Of a stretch of 64,000 nucleotides of DNA, positions 19,990-28,976 are shown in pieces. This DNA is from Nostoc sp. FACHB-280. Lineage in GTDB: Bacteria > Cyanobacteriota > Cyanobacteriia > Cyanobacteriales > Nostocaceae. The DNA lies in assembly GCF_014697615.1 (NCBI RefSeq), contig NZ_JACJSD010000005.1:1-64000 (forward strand), given 5' to 3'. The notes under the pieces are model-generated. The model was given only the letters and a program-made list of their open reading frames with translations. It searched no databases and was not told the DNA's origin. The translations under genes were made by a program, and so were the position numbers. Positions within the stretch are counted from its first letter, which is position 1. Each line of letters begins with the position of its first letter.

Positions 19990-20345
19990 AAATATTAATT
20001 ATTTAGAAAATTTGTAATTACTTGGATTAATTTAGATCATCGATTTTTTATGAGGGAAAAACAAGAGATAGAAGATATAAATTTATACTTATTTTTAGAT
20101 ATATAGCGTTTATTTTTTTCTATATCTAGCGTTTAGTTTGTTTCTATACGCTACCAATTTATAATGAACAAACCGCATTAGACACGAAGTGGCCTCCCGA
20201 AGGTTAGGCTCAGAGAGCGCAGAGTAATAATGGTTAGAGAAGTCAGGACTGCCGTTATAGTAGTCCTCACTTCTATTGTCTACCTTGTCTCCCTTATCTC
20301 CCTTATCTTCCTTGTCCCCTTCCCTTGTCTCTAGTTATTCACATA
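19990..20345. other. kdpA upstream region with direct repeats
   Basis: A 356-base gap between kdpA and the M16 peptidase gene, both on the minus strand. It holds a direct repeat beginning TAGCGTTTA at 20104 and 20127, each followed by a T-rich stretch and CTATA. Degenerate CTCCCTT repeats occupy 20280-20332, and a palindromic piece near 20190 (GGCCTCCCGAAGGTTAGGC) resembles dispersed cyanobacterial repeats. No gene is seen. Confidence 0.5.
20104..20150. promoter_or_regulatory. Direct repeat upstream of kdpA, possible regulatory site
   Basis: TAGCGTTTA plus T-rich sequence plus CTATA occurs twice, at 20104 and 20127, about 115-140 bases upstream of the kdpA start. Repeats with 23-base spacing would place two binding sites on about the same DNA face. 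Function is inference. Confidence 0.3.
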
Positions 20346-21629
20346 TCAATTCAATGCCGAATTAATTGCCTCTTCTTGACCAACTAAAGATAAGTAAGGG
20401 GTTTTTAAATGGCGACTAGCCGCAGCTTGAGCATCTTCCACAGTCACGTCCGCAATTAGCTGTTGAAATTGACTATCAAAATTAATCCCTAAACCTAAAA
20501 TTTCATACCAGCCATAAATTTGGGCAATTTGTCCGTTAGTTTGTTTACCTAAAGCATACTGTCCAAGAATTTTGTTTTTCGCAGCTTGAAAGGCGTTGGC
20601 GGAAACTTCCGTCGCCGAGAGTAAATCAACTTCTGTCCGCAGTCCGTCAATGGCAATGGTAGTATTTTCTGGGGCTGTACCCATATAAACGACAAACGAA
20701 CCAGGATACAAGCGGGTGGGATAAAAAGCAGAGACTTCGTAAGCCAGACCGCGTTTTTCGCGTAATTCCACAAATAAACGACTGGATAAGCCATTACCCA
20801 AGTAGGTAGACAGCAGTTTCAGTGGGGCGTAATCTGGAGAATTGACAGCTGTCCCTAAATAACCCAACATCACAATCGATTGTTGTGTTTCCAGCGGTTT
20901 GAGAAGGCGTTGGGGGTTCACGGGAATTTTGGGCAGATTTAATACTGGTAGTGGTTCTGGAGGTATTTGCCAATCACCAAGCACCTGCTCTACTAAGGCG
21001 ACGGCTTCTGTTAAGGTAATTCTGCCGGCGATACTCACAACCAAATTATCGGGACGGAAATAAGTTTGGTGATACTGCACCAAGTCTTGGCGAGTAATAC
21101 GGCTCATGGTAGTTTCATCACCTAGCAATGACATCGCATAGGGATGATTTTGGTATATAGCTTGCCGCATTTGCTCAAAAGCTAAAGTAAAAGGCTGTTC
21201 TTTTTGGGAGCGAATATCTTGTAAGGCTAACCGCCGTTCTAATTCTACTTGTTCATCGGGGAAGGTGGGCGATCGCAAAATTCGTCCCGTCAATGCCAAT
21301 ATCTCTGGAAAATCTGAGGTGACAGTCTTTAAAGACAACAAAAAATAATCTGTAGAGGTATCTGCACTCAAACTAGCCCCTACAGATTCTACTTGTTCGG
21401 CAATTTCTAAGCTCGAAAGCCCTTCACAGCCTTTAGTCATCACCGCCGAAAGCAAATGTGCTAACCCGGCTTGTTCTCGTTGTTCGTAACAACTACCAGC
21501 CCGGAGAAAAATTCGCCCAGCAATAATATCCGCCGCCGGATTTTCTGCTACTAACACCACAATGCCATTGTTGAGTACAGTGCGATGAATCAAGGAATGA
21601 GACAGGGAAGGTTTTACAGTTGGAGTCAT
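20346..21629 (-). CDS. M16-family peptidase homologue with degenerate zinc site
   Basis: This 427-residue protein has the two-lobed M16 fold (pitrilysin/processing peptidase). The HxxEH zinc motif is replaced: H58 is followed by LLSA where the Glu and second His should be, in GLAHLLSAVMTKG. The C-terminal lobe keeps the substrate-binding Arg/Tyr region (RLFVELREKRGLAYEVS). It therefore resembles the non-catalytic partner of heterodimeric M16 enzymes. It lies 163 bases downstream of the intact M16 gene in the same orientation and is probably co-transcribed with it. No signal peptide is visible. Family is certain; partner role is inference. Confidence 0.9.
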   Translation of the reverse strand: MTPTVKPSLSHSLIHRTVLNNGIVVLVAENPAADIIAGRIFLRAGSCYEQREQAGLAHLLSAVMTKGCEGLSSLEIAEQVESVGASLSADTSTDYFLLSLKTVTSDFPEILALTGRILRSPTFPDEQVELERRLALQDIRSQKEQPFTLAFEQMRQAIYQNHPYAMSLLGDETTMSRITRQDLVQYHQTYFRPDNLVVSIAGRITLTEAVALVEQVLGDWQIPPEPLPVLNLPKIPVNPQRLLKPLETQQSIVMLGYLGTAVNSPDYAPLKLLSTYLGNGLSSRLFVELREKRGLAYEVSAFYPTRLYPGSFVVYMGTAPENTTIAIDGLRTEVDLLSATEVSANAFQAAKNKILGQYALGKQTNGQIAQIYGWYEILGLGINFDSQFQQLIADVTVEDAQAAASRHLKTPYLSLVGQEEAINSALN

Positions 21630-21715
21630 TTTTTAATAGTCAATGGTCATTAGTCAATCGTCATTAGTTCTTTTCACCCCTGCTCCCTTGCTTCCCGTCT
21701 GACTTTTGACTTGAA

Positions 21716-21732
21716 AGTGCTGAGTGCTGAGT
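21716..21732. repeat. STRR-type heptamer tandem repeat (AGTGCTG)2
   Basis: Two AGTGCTG units plus AGT in the gap between the two M16 genes, followed by AAAAATGCTAG. Nearly the same flank follows the copy at 37820, so a longer dispersed element is shared. Confidence 0.7.
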
Positions 21733-21792
21733 AAAAATGCTAGTCCCACTTTCATGCTTGGCTATGAAACTTATTTCATCGGGACTGCCTTC

Positions 21793-23082
21793 TTAGTAAC
21801 CTGGTTTCAGGATAGTCACTGCATAATTCTGCGGTGAAAGATACTGTTTAGCTAATTGTTGCAGTTCTTGGGTAGTAAATGACTGAATTTGCTCTGGATA
21901 AGTTGTGGCTACTTCTGCTTGAGCAATAGTATTGTAGTAACCATACAGCCCGGTTAATTGGTTGGGCGTTTCCGTCGAAAAAGCATACTCATTACATAAC
22001 AACCTACGCATTCTCGCTAATTCTTGTTCCCTAATTCCGTCAGTTTGCAAATCATGTAAATGACTGCGAATTAAGTACTCTACTTTCTCGATGTTTTCTG
22101 GTTCTAGCCAAGCAGTGATAGTAAATAAACTCGATTCTTTTTGTAGAGAAAAATTACTACAAATTCCATACACTAATTGCTGTTCTTCCCGCAAGTCACG
22201 CACTAAGCGCGAAGTCCGCCCCTCTGTTAAGAATACAGATAACACATCTAAGCCGTAAGCGGTGCGGAGTTGGTCAACGCCTGGTGCAGTCCAAGCCATT
22301 AGTAACCGCCCTTGCTCTAGCCTGGGTAAACAGAGTTCTTGACGCTCTATACCTTGAATCACTGGTTGTTTGGCTGTGATGGATGGTGGACAATCAACAG
22401 GTGGGGCAAAATTAGCAAATGATTGATTCACCAATTCCCAGGCTTTGGCTTGTTCAATTCCGCCCACAATTACCACAGTCATATTTTCGGGCTGATAGTG
22501 AGCGCGATGAAAACAGCGCATATCATCGGCTGAGTGCTGCATCAGTTCCTGCTCTGTACCCAGCACCGAACGTCCATAAGGATGCTGCGGATACACATTT
22601 TTGATCAAAGACTGAAATCCCAACCATTCAGGATCATCATAACAAGAGCGAATTTCTTCTAGTACTACATCTCGTTCGCGCAGAAATTCATCTTCAGGAA
22701 TTGCCGCATTCACTAGTATTTCTGCCAGATAAGGCAAGGTATCTTCTAAATAAGGTGCAGCCGTTGTCACGCAGTAATGAGCATAATCATGACTGGTGGC
22801 TGCATTACTTACACCACCACGGTTTTCAATTTTATCATCAAAAGCTCCAGGGGCAATTTTGGCTGTGCCTTTAAAAATCATGTGTTCTAAAAAATGAGCC
22901 ATTCCAAACCACTGTTCTGGCTCTCTGGCTGCTCCAGCACGCACCCATACATCCGCCACAACCACAGGAGTAGTCGGAATCTCTTGATGAATCAATGTTA
23001 GACCATTATCAAGTTTTAAAATCGAGGCTGGGAAAACAGGATGAATTAATTGTTGTGACAATTTTTTGTAGATTAACCACAA
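21793..23082 (-). CDS. M16-family zinc peptidase, catalytic partner
   Basis: A 429-residue M16 metallopeptidase with an intact inverted zinc motif HFLEH (H63, E66, H67) and the downstream Glu ligand region ERDVVLEEIRSCYDDPEW. The C-terminal lobe contains GRTSRLVRDLREEQQLVYG. Members cleave peptides in a closed chamber formed by two lobes or two subunits. It probably works with the degenerate M16 protein encoded just downstream. The ATG at 23082 gives a short hydrophilic leader without a clear export signal, so a cytoplasmic location is likely. Confidence 0.92.
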   Translation of the reverse strand: MWLIYKKLSQQLIHPVFPASILKLDNGLTLIHQEIPTTPVVVADVWVRAGAAREPEQWFGMAHFLEHMIFKGTAKIAPGAFDDKIENRGGVSNAATSHDYAHYCVTTAAPYLEDTLPYLAEILVNAAIPEDEFLRERDVVLEEIRSCYDDPEWLGFQSLIKNVYPQHPYGRSVLGTEQELMQHSADDMRCFHRAHYQPENMTVVIVGGIEQAKAWELVNQSFANFAPPVDCPPSITAKQPVIQGIERQELCLPRLEQGRLLMAWTAPGVDQLRTAYGLDVLSVFLTEGRTSRLVRDLREEQQLVYGICSNFSLQKESSLFTITAWLEPENIEKVEYLIRSHLHDLQTDGIREQELARMRRLLCNEYAFSTETPNQLTGLYGYYNTIAQAEVATTYPEQIQSFTTQELQQLAKQYLSPQNYAVTILKPGY

Positions 23083-23254
23083 TTTAACGTAATCTGGTCA
23101 TCTTAACTCTTAACTAAATCTAAATTAGAATCATTTGATACAGATTGATTAATATTTATCATGTAAAATTTTTAGCCAAAATTAGACAAAATACTTCATT
23201 TCTGTATATATTCTCTCTTTTACCACTCACTCATAACCTCTCACCCGTTTTATT

Positions 23255-26224
23255 TCACTGAAGATTAAGTTCTTGAAATGATGCTGAAGTATCTTGTAGT
23301 TGTAAGTTTTCGGTGTTAACTGGCTGGCCATTAACTTCTATTTTGTAGTTACCTTGCTGCAACCCTTGTAAATAATAGACTCCTGCGCCATTGGTAACGG
23401 AGAATCGCTTTTGTCCCGAATTGAGTTCTATGGCTTCGACTCTTGCGCCGGGAATTGGTTTACCGCGAGAATCAGTAACCACGCCTGAGCGAGTAAAAGA
23501 ACGAATCATGGGTAACATAACAGGTGTGTAACTGCCAGCAACGACATCCACGGCTAAAGCTTCAATGGCTGTTTGCCAGTTGGCTGGAAAGCCAGCCGGA
23601 TCGAGGTCAAGGCGATATTTACCGGGAGATAAATAAATCAAAGCGCCATCATTTTGAATTGTGGGTGCGAAAGACTGTAAAGGTTGATTGTTAATGGTAA
23701 ATAGTAAGTTTGGCTGATCCAAATATATAGGTTCATTGGGATCGCGTTTACCGTTACCGTTGCGGTCGAAAAATGGCTGAATCCAAATTCCGCCTTGAGT
23801 ACGTAGGTTGTTCGCTTGGCGAGAGGGGTGAGGCTTGATACCTCTTTGCAAGTCAAGACTAGATACCAACTCTAAGCCAAAACTTGGTTCATTGGATGTG
23901 GTGGAAATGCCTTGATAACGTCCCCGGAGTAATAAGCCAGGGAGAATATTGGTGCCTAAAGTTGCAATGACCCCAGAACCAAGGGAACCAATACCATAAG
24001 CTAGTTGTGCTTCCCAAAGATAGTTACCATTCAACGAGCGTTGTGGGGAACGATAGCGCCATCCCAAGGTAGCGAGGCGATCGCTTTGAGTAAAAATATT
24101 ACTAGTTTCATAACCCAAAAATAAGGCATTGCCTTGGTGAGTAAATTTCTTGGGAGAAACATAGTAAGCTAATTCCGATGTTGAAGCAATCTCATTACCA
24201 TTACTGTTTAACTCTAGCTGTCCCCAACGATGCAATAAATTCCAGCGTAAATGACTTTGGGTATTGAAAGTCATCCGCGCAAAGGTAAAAGAATTTTTGC
24301 GGTTATGAGCAATCTGCACACCGCCAAATCCGCCTTCTTTGCTATCCACACCACCAAGTAAAGTCAACCAAGGAGACATTCGCCAATCAAAATCAAATCG
24401 GCTTTTATAGCGATCGCTTGTAAATCGCGTATTAATCTGAGGTGAGATATCAAATGTGACATTAGTATTAATATCCCAGCGATCGCCACTCAACGCTGAT
24501 AAAGCAACTTTTAACGGCAGATTTTGGGGTTGATAAAATATTTCTGCCAAACCGCGAAATGATTGATCGTAAACACCACCCAAACCTACTGTTAAATCAG
24601 GAGATAAACCCCAACGTTGCGCTACACCACCGCGAAAATCAGCAAACTCCCCAATTACAGAATTAGCCTCAGCAAATTGTCTGCGGAAACCACCAGAAAC
24701 CACCAACGCACTCGCGCCGGCGGGGAGTTGTCCGGGTAAAGTAGAAAATGTCACATTTCTAATTTCTGGTGTTTCTGTTAATCTTCCTTGGGGATAAAGC
24801 AACAGTTGATAAGTTGCCCCTAAAAATCGCGTATCAACTTTGACATCATTAAAGCGATAAATTCCCGAAGAATCTACCAAAACTTCGGCAATAATGCGAT
24901 CGCCTATACCTTGAGTCAGTCTCACTAAAGTTCCTGGTGCGGCTTCTCCTGTAATTACTCGCCCAATTTGATCAGATTGCATCCTTTGATTGGGCGATAA
25001 ACCACCACCGACAATTTTGGGCGGTTGAAATCCCCAGCGTTGAATTGTGGTCAACCCCCAATAATCACCAGTACCTTGGCTCAACCAAAAAGGAGCCTGT
25101 GAACCAATCACATAATCAGCTTGATTTGTTTGTCGGAGAAATTGTGCTTCTGCAACTTGCCAAGCTGTGGGATTTTGAAACTGAGGTTGATTAACACGCA
25201 CAAACCAACTACCACCCAAAGCTGTACCCACTGCGGCGAAGTCTCCCTGATAATTAGACGCACCACTAGCTGAACCGCTAACGTTCAATTTTTGCTCAAC
25301 GGCGGTCAAAGTCAAGCCAGGAGCAGGAACTTCTGGTAATCCAGCTAATTCCACAATGGGTTCTGGTGGTGCAATTACCTGGGTGGCTTTGAGTAACCAA
25401 GGGCGTTCTAAGCGCACAGCATAATCACTAATATCAAATTTGGCTGTGACTCCCAACAAAGTTTGCAACTGAGCAACCGAAAACACCAATCCCAATTGCG
25501 GATCATTTGTGAGTTTTTGCGGATTAATTCGAGTCACCAAACCAGGAGCGCGAACTTCTAATTGACCATCATCCAAAGTTGTGACATTGAGTTGCAAAGC
25601 CCTAACAACAGCCTCATAAGGTATCAACCATTGCTCAAAATTAATTGCTTGCATACCATCTTCTCGACCACGCATTAACACACTTTTAATGCTGGGACGT
25701 TGGTCTACATCTAAGCCCACGGGAAAAACCTGTAACTCTTCTGAGATTGGCGCTTTAATCGATGGTGGTTCGCTTCTCGCTTTTGTTTTCTCTTCTAGGG
25801 AAGTCTGCAATGAAGAGTTTGATAGTTGAACTCTATGCGATAAAGAAGCTTCGGGAGTAAAGCTTTCGGGCGGTGCGATGACTGGTGCAAATGGTATTTC
25901 TGAGTCATCTGATAATTTAACTGGATGAGATAAAGAAGCTTCGGGAGCAAAGCTTTCTGGTGGTGCGACGACTGGTGCAAACTGCTGCTTTTCTGAGTCA
26001 GAAGTCTGCGAAACAGATGATTTGATAGTTGCTGTGGGAGTGGAAGTTTTGTTTATGGGAGAGTATTGAGGAGGTAAATTTTCGGGTGCGCTAGGTTTGA
26101 TGACGGCTGGGTTGGAACTGGCTGGAGACAATGATGCAGCAGTTTGCGGTTGAGCGATCGCATTTACAGATGGTAAATAATTAGTATCTGGGGAAAGTTC
26201 AGTATTAGATATTAAGTAAGACAC
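23255..26224 (-). CDS. Outer-membrane usher-like protein of a chaperone-usher pathway
   Basis: A 989-residue protein resembling the ushers that assemble pilus or coat subunits at the outer membrane. The first 150 residues are Pro-, Ser- and Ala-rich, with a direct repeat (APPESFAPEASLSH, then APPESFTPEASLSH). Residues about 155-290 look like the periplasmic N-terminal domain, and the middle is a long beta-rich barrel. The C terminus carries FFDRNGNGKRDPNEP and a carboxypeptidase-regulatory-like segment (SRGKPIPGARVEA). The start is GTG 26224; an in-frame stop lies 9 bases upstream. No signal peptide is visible, which is odd for a secreted protein. It is the last gene of a three-gene operon. 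Family is likely but diverged. Confidence 0.72.
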   Translation of the reverse strand: MSYLISNTELSPDTNYLPSVNAIAQPQTAASLSPASSNPAVIKPSAPENLPPQYSPINKTSTPTATIKSSVSQTSDSEKQQFAPVVAPPESFAPEASLSHPVKLSDDSEIPFAPVIAPPESFTPEASLSHRVQLSNSSLQTSLEEKTKARSEPPSIKAPISEELQVFPVGLDVDQRPSIKSVLMRGREDGMQAINFEQWLIPYEAVVRALQLNVTTLDDGQLEVRAPGLVTRINPQKLTNDPQLGLVFSVAQLQTLLGVTAKFDISDYAVRLERPWLLKATQVIAPPEPIVELAGLPEVPAPGLTLTAVEQKLNVSGSASGASNYQGDFAAVGTALGGSWFVRVNQPQFQNPTAWQVAEAQFLRQTNQADYVIGSQAPFWLSQGTGDYWGLTTIQRWGFQPPKIVGGGLSPNQRMQSDQIGRVITGEAAPGTLVRLTQGIGDRIIAEVLVDSSGIYRFNDVKVDTRFLGATYQLLLYPQGRLTETPEIRNVTFSTLPGQLPAGASALVVSGGFRRQFAEANSVIGEFADFRGGVAQRWGLSPDLTVGLGGVYDQSFRGLAEIFYQPQNLPLKVALSALSGDRWDINTNVTFDISPQINTRFTSDRYKSRFDFDWRMSPWLTLLGGVDSKEGGFGGVQIAHNRKNSFTFARMTFNTQSHLRWNLLHRWGQLELNSNGNEIASTSELAYYVSPKKFTHQGNALFLGYETSNIFTQSDRLATLGWRYRSPQRSLNGNYLWEAQLAYGIGSLGSGVIATLGTNILPGLLLRGRYQGISTTSNEPSFGLELVSSLDLQRGIKPHPSRQANNLRTQGGIWIQPFFDRNGNGKRDPNEPIYLDQPNLLFTINNQPLQSFAPTIQNDGALIYLSPGKYRLDLDPAGFPANWQTAIEALAVDVVAGSYTPVMLPMIRSFTRSGVVTDSRGKPIPGARVEAIELNSGQKRFSVTNGAGVYYLQGLQQGNYKIEVNGQPVNTENLQLQDTSASFQELNLQ

Positions 26225-26469
26225 AGGATTTTAAAAGAGTAACAAATTAAATCAATTTTTTATAAAATGGATTATTCAAATTTGAGTAAATCTGAATGCT
26301 TACTCAAAATTAGTAATAATTATCAGGATTTTGTAGCGTTAAATCTGCATAATTATTGCAACTATCAAAACTATTTATATCTTTGTACCTTCGTGAAACA
26401 ATAATTACAAACACACAAAGGTACAAAGTAGGGAGAATGCTGAAGATATCAGGAAATAATCTGACCTGA

Positions 26470-27357
26470 TTAACGAAGAGCAGATGCCGCAGTTTGAGGG
26501 ATAGTCAAATTCAGATTGAAAGGAACCGTTTTTTCTGTCAAGCCTTCACTCCACAATAGCTCCCCGCTCAGTTCATATTGACCAGGAGTGATTTCTGGTT
26601 GATTTTGCGCCACAAGGTTGAGGAAAAAATTGCGATCGCTTTGAGCCACAATAGCTGTTGGTGGTAATTGTCCACTTCTAATCACTTTTCCTGCTCTTTT
26701 TAAATTCCAGGTCGCTGTGGGTAAAACCGAAGCCGTACCTGTATTTTTAACCAACAGTTGAATTTTCTTCGCAGAAGCATTTAATTGGGCGCTATCTACT
26801 ATTAAATGAGGTGATACATTACCTTTACGAACATAGAAAGTAGAACCAACTTTACCAATGATACTAATGGCATTGCCATTAACATCTTCCGCACGAATTT
26901 CTTTGAGGTTTTCGGTAAAAATCACCACTCGATATTCACCATCGGGTAAGTTAGGTGGCAGTTGACTTAATAACCGAATGCGTCGAGTAGCGCCAGCCGG
27001 AATTGTCAGTTCTCCTGGTGAAAATTGTAAGTAAGGAGAAAGGTCTGTTGGGCTAGATTTTAAAGATTGAAATCCTGTATCTCGATTATATGTAAAAGGC
27101 TGAACATATACACGGGCGCGGAAAGGTTCATTAGTCATATTTTTGACGTTAATTACACCTTCTGCTTGTCCTTGGTGAGCCTTAGTTGTAATTACCATTG
27201 GAGAAATTTGAACTTGTGCTTGAGCAGTCTTAGCATTAAAAAATCCTACTGATAATGCCAAACTACTCAGAGAAGTTGCAGCAATAATCACACTATGTTG
27301 CTGCTGGAAATTCTTGAGTAAGACTCCCAATTTTGTTAGAGCCAAATTACTAATCAT
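26470..27357 (-). CDS. Periplasmic pilus-assembly chaperone, PapD-like
   Basis: A 295-residue PapD-like chaperone. A long N-terminal signal region contains a hydrophobic stretch (IIAATSLSSLALSVGFF) before AKTAQAQ, the likely cleavage site. An immunoglobulin-like domain follows, starting VQISPMVITTKAHQGQAEG, with strand RARVYVQPFTYN and the subunit-binding strand YLQFSPGELTIPAG followed by ATRRIRLLSQ. Such chaperones donate a strand to coat or pilus subunits and deliver them to the usher. Both partner genes adjoin it in the same orientation. Family assignment is good. Confidence 0.82.
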   Translation of the reverse strand: MISNLALTKLGVLLKNFQQQHSVIIAATSLSSLALSVGFFNAKTAQAQVQISPMVITTKAHQGQAEGVINVKNMTNEPFRARVYVQPFTYNRDTGFQSLKSSPTDLSPYLQFSPGELTIPAGATRRIRLLSQLPPNLPDGEYRVVIFTENLKEIRAEDVNGNAISIIGKVGSTFYVRKGNVSPHLIVDSAQLNASAKKIQLLVKNTGTASVLPTATWNLKRAGKVIRSGQLPPTAIVAQSDRNFFLNLVAQNQPEITPGQYELSGELLWSEGLTEKTVPFNLNLTIPQTAASALR

Positions 27358-27482
27358 GATGTTTTTTGGTAAATCTCCAAAGGTTTAGCAAGATAAGGAA
27401 GATAGAACTAAAGTTGAGTCAACAAGATTTATGGCATTACCCTTCAACCAGAACTCAACTTATAACCAACAAGCTTATATTT

Positions 27483-27965
27483 TTAAGGTGTGACTGTTAA
27501 ATTCACAGTGAACCCGTATGTTCCTGCTGTTAAAGCACTACTGCTAACCACAAGCATCTGTACATCTAAAGGAATAGTTGTACCAGGAAGTACAGTTTGA
27601 GACGCACCAGCCACTCCAGCAGTAAAAGTGGCTGCAATTGTTCCTCCAGTAGCTGTTGCAGTATATACAGGAGAAGTGATAGTTGGCCCGGCTGTTTGGG
27701 TAACACCTGTAATATTGAGACTACCAGTACTGCCTGTACATGATACCTGTGCTGTTCCTTTGGTTCCTCCATCTGCTAACGCACTACTCAAAGTAGTAGC
27801 CGTGGGGTTGCCTAAAGTACCATTACCAGGTGTACCCGGAAAAGAACAAGCAGCAACAACTGAACCACCAAACGGCACATTTTCCGTATCAGCCGCCAAT
27901 GTTTTAGATGTAACAGCAAAACTTCCTAAAATCAAAGCTGAAGCGATAAAAAGACGACGAATCAT
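27483..27965 (-). CDS. Secreted structural subunit of the chaperone-usher system (spore-coat-U-like)
   Basis: A 160-residue exported protein with a clear signal peptide (MIRRLFIASALILGSFAVTS, cleavage after LAA). Its mature part is rich in Thr, Ser, Gly and Ala in beta-strand patterns, with two cysteines (in VVAACSFPG and AQVSCTGS) placed like the disulfide of pilus subunits. The C terminus GTYGFTVNLTVTP matches the final strand of SCPU-type subunits. The start was set to ATG 27965, which has GAGG upstream, rather than the longer frame. As first gene of the operon it would be the polymerising subunit; this rests mostly on neighbours. Confidence 0.68.
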   Translation of the reverse strand: MIRRLFIASALILGSFAVTSKTLAADTENVPFGGSVVAACSFPGTPGNGTLGNPTATTLSSALADGGTKGTAQVSCTGSTGSLNITGVTQTAGPTITSPVYTATATGGTIAATFTAGVAGASQTVLPGTTIPLDVQMLVVSSSALTAGTYGFTVNLTVTP

Positions 27966-28658
27966 TGCAGGTTCCTCAATTAATGGTGTTAACTGAAGTT
28001 GGCGATGAGTCTTCAACAGTAATATCTAATACCAAATTGAAGAATGATTGCGACAAATGGATTGCTAAAAAGCTTACCAATAGACCCTTTTTCAATCCAA
28101 AATCTGTCTTGGAAAGTTTGCTCAACGGGGGAACCCGCGCACGCAAGTTCTCTCCGCACGCAACTTTCCGCAAAATCTAAAATTCAAAATGGCATAATTG
28201 TGGTTAATTAGTCTTGCATAGATGTTTATTGGTCTAACGCAAAGATGCCAAGAGTCATAAGGAAAGAACAACTATTGCAAGCAATCTCAATTTTAAGGTC
28301 ATGAAAAGGTAGATTCCCTGATAAGAAGTTTCTGTTGATACCCTTCTTTGCCTTAACTTCATAAATCTTATTGTGCTGGGTAGCTCAGTATTGATCCACC
28401 GTACTTATGCTTAATTTTACAAAATATTTTTTAAGTATAAATTCGGTATTTTAACCTGGTATAATAAAAAATCTTGGTTAGGTATTGAGTTTTATCTAGT
28501 AAGACTGGGTAAGACGTGTCAAGGTTTTGAACCTCTTCGGATTTTTATCGCCACAGCTAGTATAAATGAAGTCGAGCGATCGCACTTAGTTAAAACTCCA
28601 CAACACACAACCTTTAAGTAGAATGATAAGCTTTTGATAATGGCTCAGGTCGAAAAGC
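27966..28658. other. Divergent intergenic region
   Basis: About 690 bases containing the promoter of the chaperone-usher operon and the leader of the antitoxin-like gene. A dispersed-repeat-like stretch (GGGGAACCCGCGCACGCAAG, near 28125) is present. The open frames across it look like repeat DNA rather than genes. Confidence 0.45.
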
Positions 28659-28898
28659 ATGGACAAAACAGTTACTCTAGAAAATGCCCTTGCATTGATA
28701 AAGCAACTTTCGCTAGTAGATAAGATACGCTTGATTGAGCAAATTGCGCCTCAAATTGAGCAAGAGTTGATCAAAATTCAGCCACCAAAGCGCACTTCCT
28801 TAAGAGGAATTTGGAGGGGTAGTAACATAACCGAGTCCGATATTGCTGAAGTGAGACAAGAAATGTGGTCAAATTTTCCCCGTGAATGTCGCATTTAG
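28659..28898 (+). CDS. Small antitoxin-like protein, apparently orphan
   Basis: A 79-residue protein typical of cyanobacterial addiction-module antitoxins: an N-terminal helical part (ENALALIKQLSLVDKIRLIE) and a C-terminal tail LRGIWRGSNITESDIAEVRQ that would bind a toxin. The usual partner, a PIN-domain toxin starting a few bases after the antitoxin stop, is absent. The next gene is on the opposite strand. It may be a leftover of a toxin-antitoxin pair or act on a toxin elsewhere. Assignment is by pattern only. Confidence 0.6.
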   Translation: MDKTVTLENALALIKQLSLVDKIRLIEQIAPQIEQELIKIQPPKRTSLRGIWRGSNITESDIAEVRQEMWSNFPRECRI

Positions 28899-28976
28899 TA
28901 TAAATCACGCAACAAGTTTTTCAACGCAGAGGTACGCGGAGTTTTTACACATCACTAAATTTGCTATTTACAAAAT

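Noticed and set aside
27628-27996. 122-residue open frame antisense to the subunit gene
   Set aside because: The opposite strand has a signal peptide and operon context; this frame is Pro/Val-rich shadow sequence.
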